Assembly: GCA_009809945.1 (NCBI GenBank)
Contig: WTPW01000014.1
Span: 340,732 to 404,731, forward strand
Direction of reading: 5' to 3'
Length of the DNA stretch: 64,000 nucleotides
Origin: Gigaspora margarita
Taxonomy: Eukaryota; Glomeromycota; Glomeromycetes; Diversisporales; Gigasporaceae
Positions 1 to 11,860 of this stretch are shown piece after piece (position 1 is the first letter of the stretch; each line of letters begins with the position of its first letter). The notes below the pieces were generated by a model. The model searched no databases. It was given only the letters and a program-made list of their open reading frames with translations, and was not told where the DNA came from. Both the position numbers and the translations under genes were made by a program.

Positions 1-348
1 TGCACTAAGTAAACTTGTTCAGCACCTAAAAATATATTAAATTGGCAGGTCATTTTTATTTTATTTAAATTTGGAGATAAGATGTTAAATTTTGTCTTTT
101 TTGATCAAAAATCCAAAATTGTGCATCAAATCTCTAAATTTCAAGTAAAATAAAAACAAAATAGCCATTTTGATGCATGTTTATGTGCTGAACAAGTTTA
201 CTTAGTGCATTTTGTTAGAATTAATTAATAAATATTTGCGAATTATAAGATTTTATAAAATTTTATTAATAAAATTCTATAAAATCTTATGATTCATAAA
301 ATTTTACTAATTTATTCTAACAAAATGCACTAAGTAAACTTGTTCAGC
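1..348. repeat. Palindromic repeat unit (alternating-palindrome family)
   Basis: One full unit of a repeat made of two alternating palindromes. The first runs from tgcactaagtaaacttgttc to its reverse complement near 188-210, with arms joined through ttgatcaaaa. The second is centred on attttattaataaaat near 268. The same family forms arrays at 39230-40870 and 55818-56620, and a diverged piece lies near 12517-12760. This copy has no TIR of the large element beside it, so the palindrome family spreads or persists independently. It shows no coding capacity. Confidence 0.85.
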
Positions 349-359
349 NCCAAAAAATA

Positions 360-718
360 CATATAAATATATTCGGACTCAGACCAGTCTGCAGACTTCG
401 GACCAGACCCGGACCGGACTCATAGTTGAGTCTGAGTCTGGTCTGAAGTCTGAAATTAGTACCGTATTCCTCCGAAAATAAGCACCCCCTACAATTCATA
501 TATACCCAAAAATAAGCACCCCTTATATTATAGAAATAAGCAACTAAATATCAAATAATTTGAATTATTAGTTGAGATTATACCCGAAAATAAGCACTCC
601 TATAGTAAAAAAGGGTGCTTATTTTCAGAGGAATACGGTAAAATTTAGAGTCTGAGTCTGGTCTGATCCCAGACTGGACCTGGACCAGACCAGACCCAGA
701 CCGGACCTAGGAGCACTA
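360..718. mobile_element. hAT-like MITE fragment, one end only
   Basis: A stretch of repeated, partly inverted gtctgagtctggtctga and gaccagaccgga motifs. Read on the minus strand, its right edge is TAGTGCTCCTAGGTCCGG, which resembles the 18-bp TIR of the element at 42827-43813. The matching left end is missing, so the copy looks truncated against the palindrome at 1-348. It is split by the TA-flanked MITE at 462-638. Assignment to hAT rests on TIR resemblance only. Confidence 0.45.
462..638. mobile_element. TA-flanked MITE (Tc1/mariner-like)
   Basis: A 177-bp element with near-perfect TIRs, CCGTATTCCTCCGAAAATAA on the left and its counterpart ending ggaatacgg on the right. It is flanked by TA at 460-461 and 639-640. 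Removing it rejoins the surrounding gtctga-rich repeat. TA target sites are typical of Tc1/mariner relatives. There is no coding capacity. Confidence 0.8.
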
Positions 719-769
719 TTTGCGAGCATGATTATGTGAATATAATAATTTATTAATTGATATCATATT

Positions 770-960
770 AAATATATATCGATTACTATCACTATTGATA
801 ATAATCGGNAGGGGTGTTGATTATCAATATATATCTGGTTAATCGATATATATCTAGTTAATCAATATATATCTAGTAGATATATATCAATTACTATCAC
901 TATCGATAATAATCGGCAGGGGTGTTGATCATCGATATATATCTTACTGGTTAGTAATCG
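770..960. repeat. Duplicated hAT-end-like repeat
   Basis: Two direct copies, about 109 bp apart, of a motif running tcgattactatcactat, then a core caggggtgttgat, then atcgatatatatc (copies near 778-834 and 887-943). CAGGGGTGTTGAT followed by AT-rich sequence looks like a hAT terminal repeat. Both copies face the same way, so this is not a complete TIR pair. Between and around them are gatatatatc repeats. The stretch from 960 to 1432 shows only AT-rich sequence with a chance ORF. Confidence 0.5.
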
Positions 961-1432
961 ATATATATCTATATATAAAATTTGCCGATAACAGATAAGT
1001 TTTTTCTTTTTTTTCATTACAATACTAATCCACAATTTAACCTCTTTTTTGTAGCATTATCTTCTTTGATGCTAACATTTTGTTAAAATCGTTGTTTAAT
1101 GAAGTCATCTTTTATTGGGATTATTGCTTTGTTGGAGCCAATGTTTTGTTAAAGGTGTCGTTTTGTTGGGCATCATTCACAGGACTAATTGTTGAATCCT
1201 TGGAGTCGTTATTAGCTGGAACCGTTGCTCATGGTGTTGTCACTTTGATTGTGTCACCATTCATAAGTGTCTTTGCTCTTTTTCTGTATTTTGTTAGCTT
1301 TATTTCATCTTTTGAGCTATTTTTATTTTTCAGCATCACACTTGCCGGTATTATCATTTATCATATTGATTCTTCTGCAATTAATGCCATTACTTGTATA
1401 GTAGTCTATGATGAGCTTTTGATGCAATTGTT

Positions 1433-1578
1433 GTGACTGAAGTTGACACCTCTGAGGTTGCAACTTCAGTGGACCAAAATTACACCTGCCTAAAATTGAT
1501 AACTAATGTGTGCAAAATTATTTAATTTTAGGGTCTCAACTGAAGTTGCATTTCCAGTTGGGTGTCAACTTCAGCCAC
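1433..1578. mobile_element. Short MITE with GTGACTGAAGTTGACACC ends
   Basis: The left end gtgactgaagttgacacc and the right end ggtgtcaacttcagccac are inverted copies with one mismatch. A second inverted pair (gttgcaacttcagt and aactgaagttgc) lies just inside. The interior is about 60 bp of AT-rich sequence. No clear target duplication was found, so the superfamily is unassigned. Confidence 0.6.
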
Positions 1579-1999
1579 GAACATAAAAATTGGTTTTGTT
1601 GGTTAGATGTTGGGATGGGATTAAATTAATTCATTTTTATAATTTTATTGGTCGATATGCAAATCATCTACGACTTGTGATATCGCAAGTTGCAATGCTT
1701 GGAAAATTTCTTTTTTTTATGTAAAATAAGACATTTTTGAAAAATTTTTTTTTGTCCTAATTTAGAATTGTGTTACCCAGGTTTGGACTCAAATTTTCAA
1801 ACCCGTAATAAATTTGGGTGGGTTTTGGGCTAGGCTTACAAAATAATCAGGCCCGGCCCAACCTGAACCCGTAACTTTTTATCAGATCAAACTTGAATTT
1901 TGGGCTTGTAAAATATTTTCAGATTTGGGGTTGGGCTTGGAGATACATGACCCAGACCAATACAGACTCTAATCATAAGCTAACTATTATAGTTATACT
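1579..1999. other. No gene; G/C-containing repeat remnant
   Basis: No coding signal was seen. At 1780-1965 there is a short island with aggcccggcccaacc and repeated gggttgggctt-type motifs, which reads like an old hAT-type MITE without recognisable ends. The rest is AT-rich. Confidence 0.4.
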
Positions 2000-3974
2000 A
2001 CTGGACATTCATTTAGACATACTAAATCATGGCTAATTACTATTTTGGATAATCAAATTATCTTAGGCAAAGCACACTAGAAGTATACTACATCAGATTA
2101 CACTTTAATAACTCATTGGCAATGTTCTATTAAAGAACAATTTACAAGTTTATACCCATTATCACCTATTACTACATCCCCATGTTCTAATTGTCCTCTT
2201 AATTCAAATAGCATTGCAAATAAGTGCACTATCTTTATACCTACCAGTTATGCTATGAAATTTTTTGGCAGAATTAATTCTAACAAATCAATTAATCTAA
2301 ATGCAAATCATCTAGATCTTGTTTATTCTATTGCATCCAGATGTTCTATTCATATTCTACCCTTACCAAATATTGTAATCTCTTCTACATTAATCTCTTC
2401 TATATTCCAATCTAGTATTGCACTTGATACTCTTCAATCTATTGCTAATCAAAACTACAATTCAACTAAACACATATTCTATACTGATGGATATGTTCTC
2501 AATCTTAGTAGCTCTCAATGCTCTATGGGCATAGGCTGAATACAGCTACAAAATACTACTATTTTACATACTTTTCAGGCACAACCCAAATTCTGGCCTT
2601 GCTCTTTTAAGGCCGAACTTATAGCAATCTTGTCTGCAATCTGCACTGAACCTAGAAACTGCAATATTTATGTTTTTACAGATTCTCAATCTGTAATATC
2701 CAAATATAACAATCTTATTAGCACTACACCACTCTCTAAAACCTTAAACATTCCATATTGGCCTATTTGGAATATACTATTAATCTTTGCAAAATTATAT
2801 AACCCTAATATTATATTTCACAAAGTTATTGCTCATCAAAACAATGAATTTAACAACAAAGCTGATCAACTAGCACATAGCCACCAAATTGCACCTTATC
2901 TCATTTTTAACCTATACAATATATATAACTCTTAGCATTCTCTTCTTCTTGATGAGTTTTCTATTGAACTTTCTATTCGATATAGTATAAGAACAATATG
3001 CTATGCACATATAACTGCACTCTAGTTATCACAAAACTGTATTCAGAAATGGATAGCTATTTCTTAGCATATTAACTGAAATGCAACTTGGCTTTTATAT
3101 TAATAATAATCAAAAACTTTGTAACTTCTCTCATAGTTTTCAATCTTCAGCTCTTAAATTATTTAGAGTTAAGTTACTCCTAGATGATCTTCCAGGCCCA
3201 TATGTTCTATACAAAAAAAAAATCCTGCATGCCCTAATATCTGCCATATATGCTACAATGCAAGTAATATACTACATTGGGCTATTTGTTCCTTCTCTGA
3301 ACTACTATATAGTATTATAAAAAAATACTTTAAACTCTAGCAAACTAGAGATTTCACAAGCTAATGCTGAAAATCTCTATAACCAAATTATAAATCTGGA
3401 TAGTTTTTAGATTCATCATTTTCCAAACAGACCTTCTTTATTTTCTCCTTTATTAGGTTTTATTCTCTTTGAAATTATATATACAATATGCAAATATACC
3501 CTATCTATTAAAGCTGCTAGTTCTCTTACTATTCAATTACTCTTTAATATTAATCAACAAATTTATACAAACATTTGGATCCCCTATTGTATTTCTAGAT
3601 CTCAAGATCAGTTTATATCTTCACAACTCCCCAAGATAATACTTTACTAACTCATACAATGTTAAATAACCCCTCTAATAACAATGAGCTTACTATACAA
3701 ACTTCTATTCATAAAATTGAAACATGGTATCCCAAATGGATTAAATACTTAATACACTTCTCTGACATCCTTTCATATAACCAAATCTAGATGAGGCTTG
3801 GCCACTCTGGTAGGTTTAGACCACAGATAAGTATTTAAATATATTTAGATATATGTCTGAGTTTTTACTCTTAACAATAGATTTAAGTGATGAAAGTTTG
3901 TAAAAAGTTTCTATTAAATTTAATAAAAATAAAAGCATGGTCTCAACTTTAATATCAAAAAAAAAAAAAAAAAG
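2000..3974 (+). pseudogene. LINE 3' part: RNase H domain, C-terminal region, poly(A)
   Basis: This is the distal part of a non-LTR retrotransposon. One frame (2255-2935) gives an RNase HI domain with the catalytic set: YTDG (Asp at 2486-2488), KAELIAI (Glu at 2615-2617), FTDSQ (Asp at 2681-2683) and a final NNKADQLAH (Asp at 2864-2866), preceded by a HKVIAH segment. The domain is interrupted only by one in-frame TGA at 2537-2539, where Trp would fit (GIG-x-IQL). Past 2935 the similarity continues in broken frames with pieces such as WIPYCISRSQ and MRLGHSGRF. A run of 18 A at 3957-3974 marks the 3' end. The reverse transcriptase and 5' part are absent. It is a dead 5'-truncated LINE copy. Confidence 0.8.
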
Positions 3975-4238
3975 ATTTGACTAAATGGTCTCCCATGTAA
4001 AAAAACTATTAATTAAGGTTAAAGCTTTGCCTAATCCAGTAAGTAGTGCCATATCTAGATCACCAATAATGCAATTCCATTCTTTTTTATGAATGTAATC
4101 AAACTTTGGTAATTCACTAGTAAATTGTTTAACAAGATCAAACAATGCTTCAAATAAATATAGATATACAATAGTTGTTGCTTCATTTGTAAAAACATGG
4201 GCAAAAGTTAAAACTAATATATAAAATATGAAAAAGAG

Positions 4239-4522
4239 TATTTGTCACCAGTAGTAACAGTTGCTGGAGTATGATCAACCAATTAGATTATGTAATTTAT
4301 AATCAAAAAAAAACAAAGTATCAAAACTTCAGTAAAGCTTAGTATATAGTAAAATTTTGCAGAATTTTTTTTTTGTATAAAAAAAGTAGTTTTATAAACA
4401 AAGTTTTAAATTAGAAGTAATTTTTTAAAAAAATCAAAGTTTTGCATTTTTTATATTATACTTGATCCATTGATCTAATTGGTCGATCACACTCTAGTAA
4501 CTGTCACTATTAGCGACAAATA
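4239..4522. mobile_element. MITE with about 50-bp TIRs
   Basis: The left arm begins tatttgtcaccagtagtaac and continues through tgatcaaccaattagat. The right arm mirrors it (atctaattggtcgatcacac ... gcgacaaata). The interior is AT-rich and non-coding. The arms have several mismatches, so it is not a recent copy. No target duplication could be fixed. Confidence 0.65.
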
Positions 4523-4559
4523 GATTTACTCATAAAATATAATTTAAGAATAATTATAT

Positions 4560-6332
4560 TTATAACACCATGTTATATAACACTATATCATGCAATATAA
4601 CTGTATTATAATGATACACAAAACTGGTTATACAAAATTAACTACACTAATTTGTTACACAAATATATTACGCAAATATGTTATACAAAACAGGTTAGAC
4701 GACACAGGTTTGATACACAGAATCATGTTAACAAACAATATACAAATTGGCATCCACTTAATTGTGCAAGTAATACAAACTCCCGCAATAACCATTATTT
4801 TAACTCTATAGCTTCTAATGTTAAGGCTCTAATTCTAAATTTTTATCTCTATAAAGATAATGCAGGCCAGCTGCTACTGGCCTAGAGATTTTCCTAATAC
4901 ACCAGCTAGGGTAGCATAATTCTGGCTGACCCTAACTCTAAATTCTGGCCAGAACATACAAATTATATCGATATACATATACCAAATGAACATGGTCTAA
5001 AAAATATTATGCATTAAATATAAGATCCCTTTATTAAAATCTCATTAACATTGTCTTGATACTGAAACATGCTTGATAATAACCGATCAATCATCCTAAT
5101 ATAAGAGATAATTTTTTTTAAAAAAAAAGCTATCTAACTTATAGATGCAAAAAAAACATTACTTGTATTTACCTAGCTCTTTTATATGAAAGAAAGTTGC
5201 TTTTTGTTTTTATAAAAAATCACTTGTTCAATAACGCACTTGTTTAATAACCTAGAAATGATAAAAACTTTTATTAGATAAAAGCATAGCAATTTGAAAG
5301 TTATCTAAGTCCTAATCTTAATACAAAAGAAAATTTTTTTTCAAAAAAAAAAAAAACATATCCGGTAATACCCCTATTACCTTAATATGAAAAGAAGTAT
5401 TATCTGATAACTGCTCAAACTCTAATATAAGAAAGGTAATTTGTTAGTATCCGTTCGATTAAAATGAGACAAACTACCAAGAGAGAATGAAAAGAACAAC
5501 CAAGAGAGAACAAGATGAACAACCAAGAGAGAATGAGACGAACAACCAAGCACCTTGAGACAACTATACAAGTGAGAAGATACCTGGCATTTTTGTTAAC
5601 AGAAAGTGCATCAAGGAGTTCAGTTAACCTAAAACTTTTGAATCAAAGAAACTAATGTTTGCTCTAAAAAATTCACTGCACCTTTATAAAGCAAATGAGC
5701 CACCAAGAGCCTTGAAAGAGATATTCAATACCTTCGTAAAGCAAGAAGACACCTAGAATGAATCTAAAAACTAACATTTAATTAAAATAGATAATCTACC
5801 ACACCCTTGTAAGGCAAGAAGAAGCACCAAATGCCTCGAAAGAACAATGTAACGCTTTGTAAAGCAGAAAAACTGGGGCATTTTTGTAAAAGCAGGAATT
5901 AACCTTTGAAACCTTAGAATCAAAAAAACTACATTTGATTAAAACAAGGAAGCTGTCATACTCTTATAAAATGAGATGAGCTACAAAACGCTTTGTAAAT
6001 AAGAAAGAACCTCGTAAACTTTTGTAAATCAAAGGAATTTGACATGAAAAAAAACCATATTGGGTAAAATAAGAAAAGCCACTATACCTTTTGTGAAATA
6101 AAAAATGCTTTATAAATAGAGAGCACCGCCTGACACCTTCGTAATAGTGAAAACTACCCAACATCTTTGTAAATAGAGAAAACTGCACAACACTTTTCAT
6201 AAAGCAAAAAAAAATTCTGGCTATTTTTAGCTATTTATTTATTTGACAATCATATCATGTGACATAGACAAGTCTATATATACTAAAAATTCGATTATGT
6301 GTTATGGTGCAACATGTAACATGGTGTTATAA
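4560..6332. repeat. Candidate TIR element with degenerate tandem repeats inside
   Basis: The left edge TTATAACACCATGTTATAT is matched in inverse by the right edge ending atgtaacatggtgttataa, about 17 bp with one mismatch. No target duplication is seen, so it may be coincidental or eroded. The interior at 5450-6210 is a degenerate minisatellite, with phrases such as accaagagagaa and ccttgtaaagcaagaa recurring every 25-90 bases and with no consistent frame. ORFs at 4590-4885 and 5964-6200 have no recognisable product. Confidence 0.4.
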
Positions 6333-8099
6333 GTATAAGATTTCATAATTTAATTAATATGTATTATAAATATAATTTATAATATATATATTAAAAATAC
6401 TTTTTACTTATATTATACTGTTTATTATAATAATTTATTTCAAATTCATTTATTTTACTAGCAACTCTTTTAAACGATAGATTGATTTCAAAATAATTAT
6501 ATTTAATCCATTTTTGTATTTGAACTTGAGTAGTACAAATAATCATTATATGTCCATTATTAAAAAAATCTAGTATATACTTAATCTTTGAACATAGTCC
6601 TAAAGTTATTAATATTTCAGGAAAGTTATATATACTCCCTAATAAATCTTGACCAAAAGAATATTTTTTCTTTTGAATTTTAGTTACATATCATTGTAAT
6701 ATATCTATATCACATAAATTATCAACACCAAAATAGGCCTTAATTAAATTGTCTAAAATAAAATAAAATATATTAATTAAATAACAATCTTATAATCTTT
6801 ATTAGCTTGTTTTACAAGTGCTTGCAACCTTTGTTTAATATAATTTGGAGTTTGTATATAAGGTAGTAGTAGATGTGTATATAATCTTTTATATATTAGA
6901 ATTACAAATGGACATGCTTTAAGGTTTAATGGTATAATTTTATAAATTTTGATTTTTTTTAAAGTAGGGTAAAAGTAAATTATTCTTAATTGCAACTTAC
7001 GATAGAAGGAGAATTTTAACTGGGGAAAATTTTATAATAAAACATAGTAAAATATGTTAATACAGATATAAACTTTTTTGAATTTTAATTGCTTGTAACT
7101 TATTATTTATCTAACTAATTTTACTGATCTAGCTATTATTATAATTACAAAAAACTAGCTCTACAACTTTATTAGAAGTCTACAAGATGTTAACTTAATA
7201 AAAAAATTAACTTTACATCATCAGAAATGCTAATTTTCAGATTTATATATAATTTATATTAAGTGTTATATATTTTACTAATACAAATTCTCCTTCTTTT
7301 GTGAATTGTCAATTAATAGTAATCATAGCAATTCATATGTTATCATATAATCTATATTGATTTGACCAATTATAATTGTAAATATTAAAAATCTAACCAA
7401 TTAGAATTAGTAATTTTTGCTCTACCTAGACATATTCAATTAACCTAGCAAGATTTGCTAATATTTTAAAGAAAAGTTTTTTTTTAAATAATATAAGGTC
7501 AAATTTTTATTATTATAGAAAAAGAGTTTTAAACTATATACAGAAATTTTATGAATATTTGGTTGCAACAGGACCCCAAACATCTCTCATATAGGTTATA
7601 ACTGATCTGCATGAATTTAGACGTTTTTGCTACCCCTAAAATCAAGTAAATTTGCTAAAAGTTGGATTATTACATATAAATTTTATAGTAATTTGCTAAA
7701 AACTAAATTATAACATCTAGCATCAGGTAAATAAATATAGTGCAAATTTTTTAAAACTTTAATTAATAAAAATCTGCGCAAATCTGCAACCCTGCCTTTT
7801 AATTTTTTGCCAATTCAATAATCTGCACAGATTGTAAAAGCAAATAATAATAAATTAATATATGCTCACCTAAATAATAAATGCTAGCTAATTTTTCATA
7901 TATTAAAAGAATATATTCGAATATTCATATATTTTAACAATTTAATTTATTACAAATACATAATATTGGTCAATTAAAATTTTAAAAAAATAATACATTA
8001 CCAAAATTTGCATAGGGATAAAAATATTCATATATTTTAATGTAATTTATTACAAATACATAATATTGATCAATTTTAAAATTTTACAAAAATAATAAA
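6333..8099. other. AT-rich spacer, nothing recognised
   Basis: No gene or clear element. A motif at 7559-7595 (ggttgcaacaggacccc followed by catctctcatata) recurs inverted at 19461-19498, so it is part of a dispersed repeat. The minus ORF at 6777-6995 has low-complexity composition and no recognisable product. Confidence 0.5.
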
Positions 8100-8400
8100 A
8101 AATATATTTCTATTAAAAAAAAACTACAAAACATATTACAAGAAACACCACAAAAACACCTCAGAAACACACACAAATACCATAAAGATACTATGCAAAC
8201 ACTACATAAATGCTATAGAGACACCATTGTACAAATGCTATAAGGACTACCACAAACAGCATAGAGATACCACAAAAATAGTGAAGAAATACACACAATT
8301 GCATAAAGACACCACATAAATCACTGTAGAGACACCACAATCACTATAGGGAAACTACCACACAAACAGCATAAAAATATATAAAAACTGATGAAAAACT
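8100..8400. repeat. Degenerate CA-rich tandem repeat
   Basis: Phrases of the type gacaccac(a)n and cataaagacac recur roughly every 20-22 bases (accacaaaaacacc, cataaagatac, gtagagacaccac). The copies are too diverged for an exact period. No coding frame persists. Confidence 0.6.
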
Positions 8401-8517
8401 ATTAAGAACTTAACTAACAACAATGGACCTATGAAAAAACCTATAAAAAACTTCTAAAGAAAATAAAAAAACTACTAAATTATCAAAATGCACCAATCTA
8501 AATGTGACTTTACAAAG

Positions 8518-8660
8518 TTCTAAGACTGTTTCAACAACGGCTCCAATAATGGCTCCAACTATGGCTCCAACGATAGCTCCAATGATAGGTTCAATGACAG
8601 CTTCAACTATGGCTCTAGTGATAGCTCCAACTACAACTCTAGTGATGACTCTAACGGATT
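8518..8660. repeat. 15-bp minisatellite, open on both strands
   Basis: About nine copies of a 15-bp unit like gctccaactatggct. Because 15 is a multiple of three the array stays open in both directions. On plus it reads API/MAPT-type pentapeptides inside an ORF at 8504-8722, and on minus IVGAI-type pentapeptides inside 8410-8676. Neither has a recognisable domain or start context. The minus version is strongly hydrophobic. I treat it as a repeat rather than a gene. Confidence 0.7.
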
Positions 8661-8858
8661 TCTCATCAATATTCACAGCATCTAACAGATTCCTTTTCTA
8701 CATTCTCAGTATCCAATTTTAGCACTCTACCAAAGTGCAAGCCTACAAAAAGAAAGTAAAGAAGTTAATAATAGTAAATAAATAAATAAACAAAGCAAGA
8801 AACTAGAAACTTAACTTTAGTTCAAGTTCAAGTATCTCTGACTCTAACAATATTAACG

Positions 8859-9210
8859 CAGTATCTGAAATTTAATTTTTAAATTAGTTGCGGGCTGCAA
8901 CCAAATAAAAAAATATTTGCAGATTATAAAAATTTATAAAAATTTAGTTGTGCACATAAGCATTTAATAGAACTTAATTAGTAAATTTTGCAAATTTATG
9001 TGCAAAATTTGCATATGCATTTCAGATTTTGGTTGCAGAATTTTAAAATTTGTTGTGTTCCGCTAGGGTTCCGAAGTTTGATCCGGGTTTGATTTGAGTT
9101 TGATCAAACCCCAAATCAAACCAAACTCAAACTTGGCCTAAAGTTTGATTTGATCTGGGTTTGTAGGAACCCTATGTTCCGCAGACTCTACAACCCAATT
9201 TCAGACACTG
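8859..9210. mobile_element. hAT-like MITE (CAGTGTCTGAAATT ends)
   Basis: The ends are cagtatctgaaattt on the left and aatttcagacactg on the right. The interior, with gttgcgggctgcaacc and atttgcagattataaaa, is shared in inverse orientation with 33345-33559. The flanking octamers (8851-8858 and 9211-9218) match at five of eight positions, an eroded duplication. It carries a nested element at 9064-9174. Confidence 0.75.
9064..9174. mobile_element. Nested hAT MITE, 111 bp, perfect 8-bp TSD
   Basis: The TIRs are tagggttcc and ggaaccctata without its last base pair, i.e. ggaaccc ta. They are flanked by identical octamers tgttccgc at 9056-9063 and 9175-9182. The interior is built of inverted gtttgat/atcaaac motifs. 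An 8-bp duplication with TAGGG ends is the hAT signature. It inserted into the older MITE at 8859-9210. Confidence 0.9.
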
Positions 9211-9404
9211 TGTTGACAGCTTAAAAAAATATAAAAAAATCATTATATCTGATTTAGTATGATCACCAATCTGAAAAATGATTGGCTGATTATATAGGAG
9301 GTACAAATAGTATGATAAAAAATAAAAAAATATAATTTTTAAAATAATTAAATAAGAAGTAAAAAAATAAAAAAAAATAAAAAATAAAAATAAAAATGAT
9401 AATA

Positions 9405-10113
9405 CAGTCAGATCTCTCTATTGGTCATGCTCTATTTTGGTGATTGTATAGAGGTGTGACTATAAATAAAATACTTTGTTATGGTCACATCAATAAGTAA
9501 TATATTTGTGCATATTTGAAATACTATTAAAAAATTTAAAATATTTGATAGTGAATACTTTTGATCCAGTGGCCAAACTTGGATAAAATTACCACCAGAG
9601 TGTTTTCTAAAGAATATAAAATTGTCAAATCTAGTTACAAAATGCTAAGATCATTAAGGATTTTTTTGTCTAGATATTTAAATTGAATCAATTCTTAAAC
9701 ATGTAAAGTGACAAATCCTTAACGATCACAGGAGCCTGTGATTGGATTTTAACGATTTTTGGCTCATTAGAATCGTCTCATTGAGACGAACATTTTGGTA
9801 GTTGTTTCATTTAAATCGGACTGCTGCATCAAAAGTTATTTACTTTCAAACCTTTAAGAATTTTAATATAATATTTTAAATAAATATAAATATAAATATC
9901 AGATTTTTTTAATCCATATTTGGTCAAAATTTGTGACTATAAAGAGGGTTTTCATTAATAAAATTGATAAAAAAATCAAAAATTTTTGTGATAGTGATTA
10001 TAGGTGATTTGTGACTATAAGGGGTTTTTCCTATATTTAAGTCTATTGCACAATATTGAATGCTTATATAGAGGTGTAACTATATGGGGTGTGACTATAG
10101 AAAGGTCTGACTG
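9405..10113. mobile_element. pogo/Tigger-like MITE, TA target site
   Basis: The ends are CAGTCAGATCTCTCTATTGG on the left and, read inward from the right, CAGTCAGACCTTTCTATAGT. Both sit next to TA (9403-9404 and 10114-10115). CAGT...CTCTCTATA ends with a TA target are typical of pogo/Tigger elements. Subterminal gaggtgtgactata motifs occur at both ends. The 709-bp interior has no transposase. The CENP-B-like transposase remnant at 25205-27985 belongs to a superfamily that could have moved it, but I could not match their ends. Confidence 0.75.
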
Positions 10114-10115
10114 TA

Positions 10116-10470
10116 TAGAAAAATAAAAAAAGAGTCATTTAAAAAAAATAAAAAAAGTAAAAAAAATTGCTAAAAAAAAACATATTAAAAAAAATAAAAA
10201 AAAAAATTAAAAATAAAATAAATAAGCGATATTTAAAAAAAATAAAAATTTTTAATAAATAAATAAATAAAAAAATAGTGCAGCATAAATAAATAAATAT
10301 GATAAAAAAATAAAAATTAAAAGAATAAAAAAAAATAAAAATACAAAAAAACAAAAATAAAAAGATTTGTTTAAAAATAAATTAAATAAAAAAAATTTTA
10401 TAAGTTTAATTAAATAAAAAAATAAATAAATAAAATAAAAGATACATTTAAAACTATGTTCAAATAAAAT
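10116..10470. repeat. A-rich low-complexity tract
   Basis: Nearly all A with scattered T (aaaaataaataaataaa). The minus ORF at 10139-10354 is Phe/Ile-rich translation of this tract and is not a gene. A T-rich counterpart lies beside the second foldback element at 17165-17618. Confidence 0.9.
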
Positions 10471-10480
10471 TTAAAATAAT

Positions 10481-11329
10481 TTAATTGATAATCTGCCTGT
10501 CAACTGGAGAGTGATGAAATGTGGCATGCTTCCATCTAAAATTTTTTTTCTTATTAAGTTAACAATACATTTCCACCAATTGAAAGTTGTAAGCTTGTCA
10601 AGATGCATCTAACAGTGATTAGATCATCCAAATCAGCCCAGTGGATGGCAAAATATCGTCGAAAAACAATTGGCTGACTATATAAAATCCTGTAACACAA
10701 ATTACATATGAAAACCACTATAGGTGAAATGTGGTGTGCTCCATCTAAAATTTTTTTTTACTAAGTTAACGATACATATCCACTAATTGAAAGTTGTAGA
10801 GCTCGCTGAGGCACATCTAACAGTAGTTAGTTTATCCAAATTAGCCCAGTGGATAACAAGATATTGTCAAAAATGATTGGCTGACTATATAAACAATGTT
10901 TGTTTACATAGAGATTTTATATAGTTGGCAATCATTTTTTGACAATATCTTGTCATCCACTGGGCTGATTTGGATAAACTAACTACTGTTAGATGCGCCT
11001 CGGCGAGCTCTACAACTTTCAATTAGTGGACATGTATCATTAACTCAGTAAGAAAAAAATTTTTAGATAGAGTATGCCACATTTCGCCAATAGTGATTTT
11101 CATATGTAATTTGCATTACAGGATTTTATATAGTCAGCCAATTGTTTTTGACGATATTTTGCCATCCACTGGGCCAATTTGGATGATCTAATCACTGTTA
11201 GATACATCTTGACAAGCTCTACAACTTTCAATTGGTGGACATGTATCGTTAACTTAATAAGAAAAAAATTTTAGATGAAAGCATGGCATATTTCATCACT
11301 CTCCAGTTGACAGGCAGATTATCAATTAA
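10481..11329. mobile_element. Foldback element 1
   Basis: Almost the whole 849 bp is one long inverted repeat. It begins ttaattgataatctgcctgt and ends with the reverse complement (caggcagattatcaattaa). Each arm holds two tandem copies of a unit of about 200 bp, with marks such as gttaacgatacatgtccac, caattgaaagttgtagagct and ccagtggatggc. The centre near 10895-10915 is aacaatgtttgtttacatag. TTAA at both outer edges suggests a TTAA target, but this is also part of the repeat. There is no coding sequence. The sister copy is at 17619-18480. Confidence 0.85.
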
Positions 11330-11377
11330 AAACATAATTTAAAATAAAGATAAATCTTATCATTGCACTGTGCTATG

Positions 11378-11625
11378 CACTTATTTATCGTGCATTAATT
11401 TAATTGGATAATCATTATGAGAACATCATTAATTTATGTAATACAATAAGATTATTTATTGGCATCAAATTTAATTGGCTGATAAACTGATTAAATTACT
11501 AATTACCAATTTTGGGTGCAATATACTTATTTATTGCTCTCAAATTTTGATTGGCTTATAAAACAAGTCTATTATGATAGCAAAATTTTTATATATCGCA
11601 TTAAATTTTATTGGCCAATTACACT
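11378..11625 (+). promoter_or_regulatory. Four iterated subterminal motifs upstream of MULE transposase
   Basis: A motif of the type attta-t-g-atcaaatttaattggct recurs near 11380, 11451, 11525 and 11587, about 62-74 bases apart and all in the same direction. The last copy is about 110 bases before the first Met codon of the MULE gene. Iterated subterminal motifs of this kind often bind the transposase and overlap its promoter. That role is inferred from position only. Confidence 0.5.
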
Positions 11626-11860
11626 AATCACAAGCGATACTTTTATTGATGTTATATAAAACATGCAATGGTTATTTTAATTGTATTAAAAACAATCATA
11701 AATTACAATAATTCTTTCTAAATCAAATAAATATGTTAAACACAACAGAAGCTGACTTAGATGAATTAATAAATTCTATACTAGTATTTGAGAATTGTGA
11801 AGAAAACTACATGAACCTATACAATGCAGATTTTTCAGTCAATAATGACATAGATATAAT

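Noticed and set aside
1080-1436. 118-codon hydrophobic ORF
   Set aside because: Composition follows the local T-rich sequence; no domain, splice context or start signal that would support a gene.
10139-10354. Phe/Ile-rich ORF
   Set aside because: Translation of an A-rich low-complexity tract.
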